Below are positions 6,631-13,705 of a DNA stretch of 17,054 nt, piece by piece; within the stretch, counting starts at the first letter, position 1, and every line of letters begins with the position of its first letter. The DNA is from Chloroflexota bacterium. GTDB lineage: Bacteria; Cyanobacteriota; Vampirovibrionia; Obscuribacterales; Obscuribacteraceae. Location of the stretch: NCBI GenBank assembly GCA_005240105.1, contig SBAT01000112.1:1-17054 (forward strand), read 5' to 3'. The notes under the pieces are model-generated. The model was not told the origin of the DNA. It ran no database searches and saw only the letters and a program-made list of their open reading frames with translations. The translations under genes and the position numbers were made by a program.

Positions 6631-8007
6631 TTACTGAGGTCGTGCCAATTTGCTATTTCTTCTACCGTAGAAGAAATAGATAAGCAGACCTAATGGGCAG
6701 GTCAAGGCATAGACCTTTAGCACCAGCGGATTAAGGTTAAAAGCAAGAATGGTGCATCCAACTGCGCCCAGTATGCCGACCAATGGGCTGACTATCTTAA
6801 GACGCATCGCTCCTAAGCATACGCATATAAATGCCACGAGCGTTCCTAAAACCATAATGTCCGAGACATCTTCAAAAGGAACGAAGCCTGCACATAGAGC
6901 TACGATAGTGCCATTGAGGAGAATGCCGAAGCTGGGGTTACCTTTGTGCGTCTTCTTAAAGATAGGTGGAAGTAGTCCATCTTCAGCCATGTTGCGGAAG
7001 ATTCTTGGTCCGCCCATACAAAGAACCAACAAGACGTTAAAAATACCCAGTACTGCACCGGCGGCAATTAGAGTTCCCGCCCAACCTTCGCCGGAAGCAA
7101 TCAACAATGAAGCTAGAGGAGCCGAAGCTTCGCTGCCCTTGAATAATGGATTGATTTGACCATTATTTAAAAATACTGGAGCTAGTCCAACGGCAATAGC
7201 CATTACAACAACATACAAGAAGGCGACTAGTCCAATACACAGATAAGTGGAGAGTTTCGTATCCCGCAGAGATTTTGATTCACGAGCAAAGGTATAAAGA
7301 GCATCGAAGCCCACATAAGGAAATACGGCAATTGCCGCCCCTTGCAGAATGCCTGTTAAGCCAAGCGGCGCAAATGGCTGCCAGAGGGCGAAGTTAATGT
7401 GTTTCAATCCAGCGCCAATAAAAACTACTAGCAGCGTGCATTTAAGACAGACAAGGAAAAAATTCAATTTAGCAGATTTACTAACACCGCCAAATATTAG
7501 AATCATCGTCACAACTGCAACGACCGCCATAGCCACGATGTTGAAGCCAAATTCAAAATGGTCTCCCGTGTGCACCGGACCCATGAGATAAGGCGGCAAC
7601 GTGTATTTCAGCGCCTTTTGCAAATATGCACTCCAGCCAATAGCCACAGCGGAGGCACCAAAGCTGTACTCAAGGAATAAACCAAAAGCAACAATCCAGG
7701 CAATGATTTCGCCTATTGAATGATAGACATAGGAATAAGCAGACACGCCTTGCGGTACCACTCTGGAAAATCGCTCATAGCAAATACCGACAAACAAGAA
7801 AACCAATCCTGTTATGACAAATGACAAAATCCCGGCAGGACCTGCTTTTTCTGCAATGCGTCCGGGCATAACGAAAATTCCAGCACCAATAGTGGCTCCT
7901 ATCCCGAGTGCCGTCAGCATCAACCAACCCAAATGCCTTGGAGTGTCATCAGCCACGCCTGCAGGTTGAGCCGGTATTCTTCTCATTAACGATGATGTCA
8001 TGGCCAT
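6631..8007 (-). CDS. APC-family amino acid permease (cationic amino acid transporter type)
   Basis: From ATG 8007 this encodes 458 residues with about 12 hydrophobic segments. The first helix carries GIGATIGAGIFVMPG (about residues 35-49), the substrate-binding Gly-rich motif of the amino acid-polyamine-organocation superfamily. The following helices (CYERFSRVVPQGVSAYSYVY, PYVGFDALYTFARES) match the CAT/YfnA subgroup, which imports amino acids by proton symport or exchange. The exact substrate cannot be read from sequence. The frame is open 31 codons further, to ATG 8100, but those codons lie wholly in an interspersed repeat. ATG 8007 is preceded by AAGGAAA, so the repeat is probably 5' leader and not protein. 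The 3' end contains a perfect 27-nt palindrome. Confidence 0.9.
   Translation of the reverse strand: MAMTSSLMRRIPAQPAGVADDTPRHLGWLMLTALGIGATIGAGIFVMPGRIAEKAGPAGILSFVITGLVFLFVGICYERFSRVVPQGVSAYSYVYHSIGEIIAWIVAFGLFLEYSFGASAVAIGWSAYLQKALKYTLPPYLMGPVHTGDHFEFGFNIVAMAVVAVVTMILIFGGVSKSAKLNFFLVCLKCTLLVVFIGAGLKHINFALWQPFAPLGLTGILQGAAIAVFPYVGFDALYTFARESKSLRDTKLSTYLCIGLVAFLYVVVMAIAVGLAPVFLNNGQINPLFKGSEASAPLASLLIASGEGWAGTLIAAGAVLGIFNVLLVLCMGGPRIFRNMAEDGLLPPIFKKTHKGNPSFGILLNGTIVALCAGFVPFEDVSDIMVLGTLVAFICVCLGAMRLKIVSPLVGILGAVGCTILAFNLNPLVLKVYALTCPLGLLIYFFYGRRNSKLARPQ
6653..6679. repeat. 27-nt perfect palindrome inside the 3' end of the permease gene
   Basis: CTATTTCTTCTAC (6653-6665) and GTAGAAGAAATAG (6667-6679) pair perfectly around one central C. 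It overlaps codons for IYFFYGRRNS near the permease C-terminus and lies 33 nt past the convergent LRV stop. It could fold at the end of either transcript, but no T-run follows on either strand. Confidence 0.6.
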
Positions 8008-8010
8008 TGA

Positions 8011-8017
8011 TTTCCTT
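8011..8017 (-). promoter_or_regulatory. Ribosome binding site deciding the permease start
   Basis: On the minus strand AAGGAAA stands three nucleotides before ATG 8007 (its GGA core about 6 nt away), a normal distance for translation initiation. The upstream ATG 8100 sits inside the repeat and lacks an equally good site. Confidence 0.65.
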
Positions 8018-8123
8018 TTTAACGCTCCGGTTCCGGCTATCGCCTCCACCTTCGCTTGCCTTCCGGCTTCCCTTCTTCGCTCCGCAGCGACCTGCTCCAT
8101 CGCAGCTCTTGCTTCGCTTCAGC
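8016..8123 (-). repeat. Interspersed structured repeat, copy D (permease 5' leader, no hairpin module)
   Basis: Read on the minus strand it starts GCTGAAGCGAAGCAAGAGC and ends CCGGAACCGGAGCG followed by TTAAAAA. The last 55 nt differ from the matching part of copy B (upstream of pyrG) at four positions only; the first 45 nt match copy A. The 8-bp TAAAY hairpin found in the other copies is absent here. Small self-complementary pieces remain, such as GCC-GGAA-GGC and GGC-GATA-GCC. It abuts the permease ribosome binding site. Confidence 0.85.
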
Positions 8124-8209
8124 TCTGCTTAGGTCTTAAGCTGGCTATACTTAGTCGTAAAAATGCTAGCATAGCTATCAATTAGGAACTTGTTTGAAGA
8201 GGATTTTCA

Positions 8210-9454
8210 ATGAAGATTCAAAGAGCGGCTGTGATTGGCGCAGGCACAATGGGGGCAGGCATTGCCCAGGTTTTATCTCAAGCCGGAATTGAAGTAATCC
8301 TCAAAGATATTAATCAAGAGTTTGTAGACAAGGGCATAACCCGCATCAAGCGCATGTATGAATCACGTGTTAAGAAAGAAGTTTTGACGCAAGCCGAGGC
8401 TGATTATTTGCTTGGCATGATCAAGGGTTCGACAACATTTGATGCTTTCAAAGACGTAGATCTGGTCATTGAGGCAGCCCTGGAAGAAATAAATGTCAAG
8501 CTGGATATTTTCAAACAGCTGGACAAAATTTGTCCCAGTCATGCAATTTTGGCAAGCAACACATCGGCTCTTTCCGTGTCCGAAATTGCCGCTTGCACCA
8601 AGCGCCCGGAAAAGGTCATCGGCATGCACTTTTTCAATCCAGCGCAGACAATGAAATTGGTTGAAGTAATTCCTGGATTGAAAACTTCAAAGGACACTGT
8701 TGCCACAGTTTCAGATCTTTGTCGCGAATTGAAAAAAATTCCTGTTACCGTTCAAGAATGCCCAGGGTTTCTTGTCAACCGATTGCTGTTCCCTTACTTA
8801 AACGAGGCGCTCTATGTTGCCGAAGAAGGCATTGCCTCGCTAGATGAGGTAGACAGACTGGTTGTTGAGTTTGGTATGCCCATGGGTCCGTACACTCTTC
8901 TCGATATGACGGGCATCGATATTTGCGCTAACGTCAACAATTTCCTTTATGACCAATACGGCCCACGTTTTGAGCCGGCGCAACTTATCAATAAATTAGT
9001 CGAGTCTGGTTTTAAGGGACAAAAGAGCGGCGCTGGTTTCTTTATTCACGATCCAAACCAAGTGCCAAAAAAAGATGAACCTAAGAAGGTTAATCCCGAG
9101 CTGGCAAAAATTCTCAAGTCCATTAATGAGAACAAAAAACCAGCCGGCAATTCCAGACCATTTGATGTTTATCGCGTAATCTTGCCAATGTTCAATGAGG
9201 CAATTTATGCCATTCAAGAACAAGTTGTAGTACCAGGTGATGTTGATATTGCCATGCAGTGGGGCTGTGGCATGACCAAAGGACTTTTAACAATTGCCGA
9301 AAATAAGGGTCTAGACTGGTGCCTTGCCGAGCTTAAGTCTTACGAAAAAATTCACGGTGAAAGATTCCGTCCAGCTTGGCTCTTAAGCAAACTTGTTAAT
9401 GCCGGGATTCATGATTTCTCGCAGCTTAACCTAACGCCAGCTGCGGTGCGCTAA
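8210..9454 (+). CDS. 3-hydroxyacyl-CoA dehydrogenase with two C-terminal domains
   Basis: A 414-residue soluble enzyme that interconverts 3-hydroxyacyl-CoA and 3-ketoacyl-CoA with NAD(P). The Rossmann motif GAGTMG is at residues 10-15, and the active-site region holds SNTS (116-119), GMHFFNPA with catalytic His 140, and Glu 152. PGFLVNRLLFPYLNEA begins the first 3HCDH C-terminal domain. Typical 3-hydroxybutyryl-CoA dehydrogenases have about 280-290 residues; here a second C-terminal domain (about residues 315-405, RPFDVYRVILPMFNEA and FRPAWLLSKLVNAG) follows a Lys/Pro-rich linker, as in FadB-like architectures without the hydratase. The start follows GAGGA with good spacing. The role could be fatty acid beta-oxidation, butyrate-type metabolism or supply of hydroxyacyl-CoA for PHA. 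The stop overlaps the next ATG by one base. Confidence 0.93.
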   Translation: MKIQRAAVIGAGTMGAGIAQVLSQAGIEVILKDINQEFVDKGITRIKRMYESRVKKEVLTQAEADYLLGMIKGSTTFDAFKDVDLVIEAALEEINVKLDIFKQLDKICPSHAILASNTSALSVSEIAACTKRPEKVIGMHFFNPAQTMKLVEVIPGLKTSKDTVATVSDLCRELKKIPVTVQECPGFLVNRLLFPYLNEALYVAEEGIASLDEVDRLVVEFGMPMGPYTLLDMTGIDICANVNNFLYDQYGPRFEPAQLINKLVESGFKGQKSGAGFFIHDPNQVPKKDEPKKVNPELAKILKSINENKKPAGNSRPFDVYRVILPMFNEAIYAIQEQVVVPGDVDIAMQWGCGMTKGLLTIAENKGLDWCLAELKSYEKIHGERFRPAWLLSKLVNAGIHDFSQLNLTPAAVR

Positions 9455-10467
9455 TGCTGTTCCGTTGGGTTGCCACTTTCCTAATTCTTTGGTTTATCTA
9501 CCACGTACGGTCGGTATTTCCGCCCTTTATTGTCGGTGGCATTCTTGCCTACTTGCTTTTGCCATTGGTGCAACACCTATCGACAACAGCAAAAATCAAA
9601 CCGACACAAGCAGTGGCGATAGTTTACTTATGTGGTGCCGTCATTCTAATAATCTCCGGCTGGTTTTTCCTGCCGCTTATCTCCGAGCAATGCGTAGCCC
9701 TGGCCATGCATCGTCAGGAAATCATTACCAACATCATCCGACAGGCAACAGAAACATTCAACCTTCAACTTGACGTTGATCAAACCGCCAATCAAATAAT
9801 TGCCAACATTGAAGAGAATGCCGGCAAACCAGAAGAAATTGTGCACATCGGCGGACTTCTATCGAGAGGGCTACTGGGGATTCTTGTTTGCGTAGTGTCT
9901 TCCATTTATTTCATCATCGACAATGAACGCGTGACAAATTTCATTTTGCGCTTCCTGCCACAGGATAAGCGGGAGCAAGCGCTTAAGCTCTCCAGCCAAA
10001 TCAACAAAATGATGAGCAATTACGTCAAAGGTCAATTGATGCTTATCATAATTATGTCCGCTATTGCCTGGGTATTCCTGCATTTTGTAATTCACCTGAA
10101 GTACGCTCTGGTAATTGCCTTAATTAGCGGCTTCCTGGAAATTATTCCCGTACTAGGTCCCATTGTGGCAACCACAATTGCCGCTCTCGTTGGACTGGCG
10201 CAATTTGGCGTAATGGCTGCTCTGGGCATTATTGGCTACTACACGCTTGCTCGTTGGTTTGAAGACTACGTGATTATTCCAAAAATAATTGGGCACGCAG
10301 TCGAGCTGCATCCGCTAATTGTTATCTTCGCCGTCTTATGCGGCGAGGTTATGGCCGGTGCCTTGGGAATGCTTATTGCCATTCCTGTAGCGGCTTGCTT
10401 CAAACTAATTTTGGAGTCTATTACTCATCCGGCCAAGCTGGCAAAAGACGCTCGCGAATCAAGTTAG
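9454..10467 (+). CDS. AI-2E/PerM-family (UPF0118) membrane transporter
   Basis: A 337-residue multi-pass membrane protein. The N-terminal helices end in FPPFIVGGILAYLLLPLV, followed by a soluble, charged segment (about residues 85-165), and then the conserved C-terminal half with GFLEIIPVLGPIVATTIAA (about residues 226-244) and DYVIIPKIIGHAVELHP, the two hallmarks of this family. Members have been linked to autoinducer-2 export or to sodium/proton exchange, so the substrate here is not determined. The ATG overlaps the stop of the dehydrogenase gene, which implies translational coupling in one operon. Its stop codon overlaps that of the convergent exchanger gene by three bases, leaving no room for a terminator between them. 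Confidence 0.88.
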   Translation: MLFRWVATFLILWFIYHVRSVFPPFIVGGILAYLLLPLVQHLSTTAKIKPTQAVAIVYLCGAVILIISGWFFLPLISEQCVALAMHRQEIITNIIRQATETFNLQLDVDQTANQIIANIEENAGKPEEIVHIGGLLSRGLLGILVCVVSSIYFIIDNERVTNFILRFLPQDKREQALKLSSQINKMMSNYVKGQLMLIIIMSAIAWVFLHFVIHLKYALVIALISGFLEIIPVLGPIVATTIAALVGLAQFGVMAALGIIGYYTLARWFEDYVIIPKIIGHAVELHPLIVIFAVLCGEVMAGALGMLIAIPVAACFKLILESITHPAKLAKDARESS

Positions 10468-11474
10468 TCGTGTAAGCCAAAAGTTATGAGCAGTGCAATT
10501 GTCACTGTATAGGCAATTGCCCCTAACATGAAATGCTGGGCTTTCAGACGATCGGTCTTCATCAGGTACCAAAATAAAGAGCATGAGGCAATGGCCACGA
10601 ATGCTGTAAGCGTTGTGCCCTGGTCTAGACGCCAATCAGTAAATGCCATACCGAAAGCAACCGGTATGCAGCTCTGAAAAACCAATGCTCCTGTAATATT
10701 GCCTAGAGCTAGGGTGTCCTTGCCACTGCGCGACCAAAGGAAACTGTTTATTTTCTCCGGCAATTCAGTAGCAACAGGAGCCAGGATAAGTGAGAGCAAA
10801 ATTGCCGGTGCATTAAGTCCAACAGCTAATTTCTCTACAAAATTGACGAACATGTAGGCACCGCCGATGATACCAAGTATGCCGACTATGACCTGAGGCA
10901 ATATGACGCCTAAGCGTTCCGGTTTGTCTTTTAGGATTCGAGCAAAATGAAGATGCTCAGGGGCTGCCCCCACTTCACCCTCGTGCTTAAACGTCTTGTA
11001 TATGTACAGACCATATATCAACAAAAGTCCTATAGCAAGAATGCTGCGCAAGGTATCGGACAGATGAAAGATACTGGCAGCAATAGCAATGGAGTATGCC
11101 AAGATGAAGAAGGAGAAATCGCGCATGATTATCGTCCTATTGGCCTTCACACGGCTTTCACGCCGTCCTTTTTTGGCATAAAACCAAATGGTGAATCCAC
11201 AAAGCGACAACGTAAGCGTCGAGAGCATGAAAGGCGCCCCGGCAATAGCTCCAATACCGACTTCTTCGCCATGCCTGGAGCCAAAGAAAGCGACAGAGAC
11301 AAAGGGGATAAGTGTTTCCGGCATGGCCGTGCCGACTGCAGCTAATACGCTGCCGACCACGCCCTCGCTTATGTTGAGACGTTGTCCAAGCCATTCAATG
11401 CCGTTTGTAAACAGCTCTGCCGAAACCAGGATGATGGAGAGGGCAATTAGTAGAAAGACTGTATCTAGTAACAT
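10464..11474 (-). CDS. CaCA-family cation exchanger (sodium/calcium exchanger-like)
   Basis: A 336-residue membrane protein with about ten hydrophobic helices and two inverted alpha-repeats: AAVGTAMPETLIP (Glu 53) in the first half and LAPVATELPEKINS (Glu 240) in the second. These acidic residues coordinate the cation in the Na+/Ca2+ exchanger family (YrbG/NCX_Mj type). The central loop (about residues 160-188) is cytoplasmic-looking and carries KDKPERLG. The variant GTAMPE in place of the more usual GTSLPE and the ATELPE of the second repeat place it in a side branch, so calcium is likely but not certain. The start at 11474 lacks a clear ribosome binding site, while a TATATA box lies close upstream. 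Confidence 0.87.
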   Translation of the reverse strand: MLLDTVFLLIALSIILVSAELFTNGIEWLGQRLNISEGVVGSVLAAVGTAMPETLIPFVSVAFFGSRHGEEVGIGAIAGAPFMLSTLTLSLCGFTIWFYAKKGRRESRVKANRTIIMRDFSFFILAYSIAIAASIFHLSDTLRSILAIGLLLIYGLYIYKTFKHEGEVGAAPEHLHFARILKDKPERLGVILPQVIVGILGIIGGAYMFVNFVEKLAVGLNAPAILLSLILAPVATELPEKINSFLWSRSGKDTLALGNITGALVFQSCIPVAFGMAFTDWRLDQGTTLTAFVAIASCSLFWYLMKTDRLKAQHFMLGAIAYTVTIALLITFGLHD

Positions 11475-11483
11475 TTGCCCACT

Positions 11484-11491
11484 TATATATA
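11484..11491 (-). promoter_or_regulatory. Possible -10 element for the cation exchanger gene
   Basis: On the minus strand TATATATA ends about 9 nt before the exchanger ATG. If it is the -10 box, transcription would begin within a few bases of the start codon and give a leaderless or nearly leaderless mRNA, which would fit the missing ribosome binding site. No clear -35 was found. Confidence 0.25.
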
Positions 11492-11552
11492 CCTTTGCTT
11501 AGCAGACTTATGTTAACATGCCCTCGTAGTATGGCTAAACGCAGGGGGCATT

Positions 11553-11837
11553 ATGCTGACAGCGCAAACGGTTGAGCATGTAGCAAAGTTGGCCAGGCTG
11601 GCTTTATCAGAAGACGAGAAAAAGCTATATGCCGAGCAGCTTAGCAAAATTATTGACTACTTTGACGAACTGAAGGCGGTCAATACGGACGGCGTTGAAC
11701 CGATGGCGCACGCACTTAACATTGTCAACGTCTTGCGTGAAGACGTGGTAAAAACCCCACCCGGCAGGGACCTATTACTTAAAAATGCGCCGGATCAGGA
11801 AAATGGCTATTTCAAAGTTCCCAAAATTGGTGAATAA
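11553..11837 (+). CDS. gatC: Aspartyl/glutamyl-tRNA amidotransferase subunit C
   Basis: A 94-residue protein of normal GatC length. It has VEHVAKLARLALSEDEKKLY at the N-terminus, QLSKIIDYFDELKAVNTDGV in the middle, then EPMAHALNIVNVLREDVV, and it ends FKVPKIGE; all are characteristic. GatC stabilises the GatA-GatB complex that makes Gln-tRNA(Gln) (and Asn-tRNA(Asn)) by amidating the mischarged tRNA. GatA and GatB are not in the window, so the complex is encoded at separate loci. An AGGGGGC stretch precedes the ATG. The gene is followed by a structured repeat and pyrG on the same strand. Confidence 0.95.
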   Translation: MLTAQTVEHVAKLARLALSEDEKKLYAEQLSKIIDYFDELKAVNTDGVEPMAHALNIVNVLREDVVKTPPGRDLLLKNAPDQENGYFKVPKIGE

Positions 11838-11848
11838 TAATTGCAGTT

Positions 11849-11979
11849 GAAGCGACGCAAGGGTTGCGATGAGCAATCCGCCGCAGAGCAAGGAGACGAG
11901 ACTAAACGTCTCGTCGGACAAAGGGCAGCCGGAAGGCTAGCGAAGGTGCAGGCGATAGCCGGAACCGGAGCGCTAAAAA
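11849..11979 (+). repeat. Interspersed structured repeat, copy B (between gatC and pyrG, most complete copy)
   Basis: This copy contains all modules: a left half (TGAAGCGACGCAAGG, TTGCGATGAGCA), the hairpin GACGAGAC (11895-11902) / TAAAC / GTCTCGTC (11908-11915), and a right half (CAGCCGGAAGGCTAGCGAAG, ATAGCCGGAACCGGAGCG). CGCAA-GGG-TTGCG and AGCC-GGAA-GGCT could form further small hairpins, the latter with a GNRA-type tetraloop. It ends directly before the pyrG ribosome binding site and fills almost the whole gatC-pyrG gap. A plus-strand frame from 11841 across it is an artefact. Confidence 0.88.
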
Positions 11980-11988
11980 GAGGTCATA

Positions 11989-13680
11989 ATGAACACCAGG
12001 TATGTTTTTATAACTGGTGGGGTAGTCTCCTCATTGGGCAAAGGGATAATCGCCTCGTCGCTGGGACGCCTGCTAAGAGCACGTGGTATCAGCTGCACTA
12101 TTATCAAGCTGGATCCTTACTTAAATGTCGACCCGGGCACAATGAGTCCTTATCAGCATGGTGAGGTCTACGTCACGGAAGACGGCGCTGAAACCGACCT
12201 CGACCTAGGTCACTATGAGCGCTTTATCTCGGTGGACATGAGCAGAGCCAATAACGTAACTGCCGGGACCATCTACAAGAGCGTATTGGAGAAAGAACGC
12301 CGCGGTGATTATCTTGGCGGCACCGTGCAAATGATCCCGCACGTCACCAATGAAATTAAAAACTTCATCCGCAAGGCTGCCCAAGTATCCCAAGCCGAAG
12401 TGGTAATTGTTGAAGTTGGCGGTACCGTAGGCGACATTGAAAGTCTGATTTTCCTGGAAGCCATTCGCCAGATGCGCAAGGACATAGGGCGCGATCACTG
12501 CTGCTATATTCATGCCACGTTAATTCCTAATCTAAGAACGACACAAGAACTTAAGACTAAGCCGACACAACACTCAGTCGATCTCTTGCGCAGTCGTGGT
12601 ATTCAACCGGACATTCTTGCTTGCCGTACAGAAGTACCTCTTTCCACATCCATTCGCGAGAAGCTATCACTTTTCTGCGACGTTGATATCCACGGCGTTA
12701 TTCAGTGCCGCGATGTAGCGCACCTTTATGAAGTGCCTCTGTATTTAGAGAAAGAAGGTCTCTGCACCCAGGTTTTAGAAGTCCTGCGCATGCCCAACAA
12801 CACACCGGATCTCGCATCATGGACTGAGCTTGTCGAGCGCATCAAGCGGCCGACCAAGACCATAAGATGTGCCATTGTCGGCAAATACGTCATGCTTTCC
12901 GATGCTTATATTTCGGTTGTAGAGGCACTCAAACACGCAGCCACCCAGCACAATGCCCAAGTTGATATTAAGTGGGTACTTTCAGAGGACATTGAAAGAG
13001 ATGGCGCAGAAGCTCATCTCAAAGGCATCGATTGCATACTTGTACCAGGCGGCTTCGGCGACCGTGGTATCGAAGGCAAGATCCAGGCAGGCGAATATGC
13101 CCGCGTCAACAAAATTCCTTACTTGGGACTCTGCCTGGGAATGCAAACAGCCGTCATTGAATTTGCCCGCAATGTAGCCAAAATGAAGGATGCCCACTCA
13201 ACCGAGTTCAACCCGACATCGCCCTACCCGGTCATAGACTTGATGCCGGACCAGCATAATGTCGTCCACAAGGGCGGCACAATGCGTTTGGGACGTTATC
13301 CCTGCCATCTCACCCCTGGAAGCACGGCAGAGAAGCTCTACGGGGCTCCAGACATCTCTGAGCGCCATCGCCACCGCTATGAGGTGAACAATGACTTTAG
13401 AGAGAAGCTTGCAGAACACGGCTTGTCCTTCTCCGGACTATCTCCTGATGGCCGGCTGGTAGAAATTATTGAAATTAAGGACCACCCATTCTTTGTTGCC
13501 TGCCAATTCCACCCGGAATTGAAGTCCCGTCCGGAGACCCCGCACCCTCTCTTTGTCGGTTTCATGGAAGCAGCAGAAAAGAAGGGCGCCAAGAAACAAG
13601 CACAAGCTCAGGGCAAGGAGACAACACTAAATGTGTTGTCGGATCTACCAACTAAGCAGTCTTTTGAACCGAAGCCTTAG
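11989..13680 (+). CDS. pyrG: CTP synthase with repeat-bearing C-terminal tail
   Basis: A 563-residue glutamine-dependent CTP synthase, which aminates UTP to CTP. The N-terminal synthase domain shows ITGGVVSSLGKGIIASSLG (P-loop) and LDPYLNVDPGTMSPYQHGEV. The C-terminal class I glutaminase has the nucleophile Cys 382 (GLCLGMQ) and His 508/Glu 510 (CQFHPEL). The start follows AGAGGT with good spacing. The conserved fold ends near residue 530 (GFMEAAE); the last 30 or so residues (KKGAKKQAQAQG, then KETTLNVLSD) are an extra tail that contains the lone hairpin module of the repeat family. The tail should not touch the active site. Confidence 0.97.
   Translation: MNTRYVFITGGVVSSLGKGIIASSLGRLLRARGISCTIIKLDPYLNVDPGTMSPYQHGEVYVTEDGAETDLDLGHYERFISVDMSRANNVTAGTIYKSVLEKERRGDYLGGTVQMIPHVTNEIKNFIRKAAQVSQAEVVIVEVGGTVGDIESLIFLEAIRQMRKDIGRDHCCYIHATLIPNLRTTQELKTKPTQHSVDLLRSRGIQPDILACRTEVPLSTSIREKLSLFCDVDIHGVIQCRDVAHLYEVPLYLEKEGLCTQVLEVLRMPNNTPDLASWTELVERIKRPTKTIRCAIVGKYVMLSDAYISVVEALKHAATQHNAQVDIKWVLSEDIERDGAEAHLKGIDCILVPGGFGDRGIEGKIQAGEYARVNKIPYLGLCLGMQTAVIEFARNVAKMKDAHSTEFNPTSPYPVIDLMPDQHNVVHKGGTMRLGRYPCHLTPGSTAEKLYGAPDISERHRHRYEVNNDFREKLAEHGLSFSGLSPDGRLVEIIEIKDHPFFVACQFHPELKSRPETPHPLFVGFMEAAEKKGAKKQAQAQGKETTLNVLSDLPTKQSFEPKP
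13612..13642 (+). repeat. Lone hairpin module of the interspersed repeat, copy C (in pyrG C-terminal codons)
   Basis: GGCAAGGAG leads into GACAACAC (13620-13627), loop TAAAT, and GTGTTGTC (13633-13640), then GG. It matches the hairpin of copy A except for one base in the lead-in and a compensatory pair in the stem. None of the rest of the long repeat is present, so the hairpin appears to be a separate unit. It is translated as KETTLNV, the same frame as in polA. Confidence 0.8.
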
Positions 13681-13705
13681 ATTGTACGCATTTTAAAATT
13701 TGAAA

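Noticed and set aside
8005..8100. Permease starting at ATG 8100 with a 31-residue basic N-terminus
   Set aside because: Those codons are the interspersed repeat; ATG 8007 has its own good ribosome binding site and gives a normal family N-terminus.
11841..12164. A 107-codon plus-strand frame over the gatC-pyrG gap and the pyrG start
   Set aside because: It runs through the repeat and then out of frame through pyrG, with no protein-like signature; it is an artefact of the repeat's open frames.
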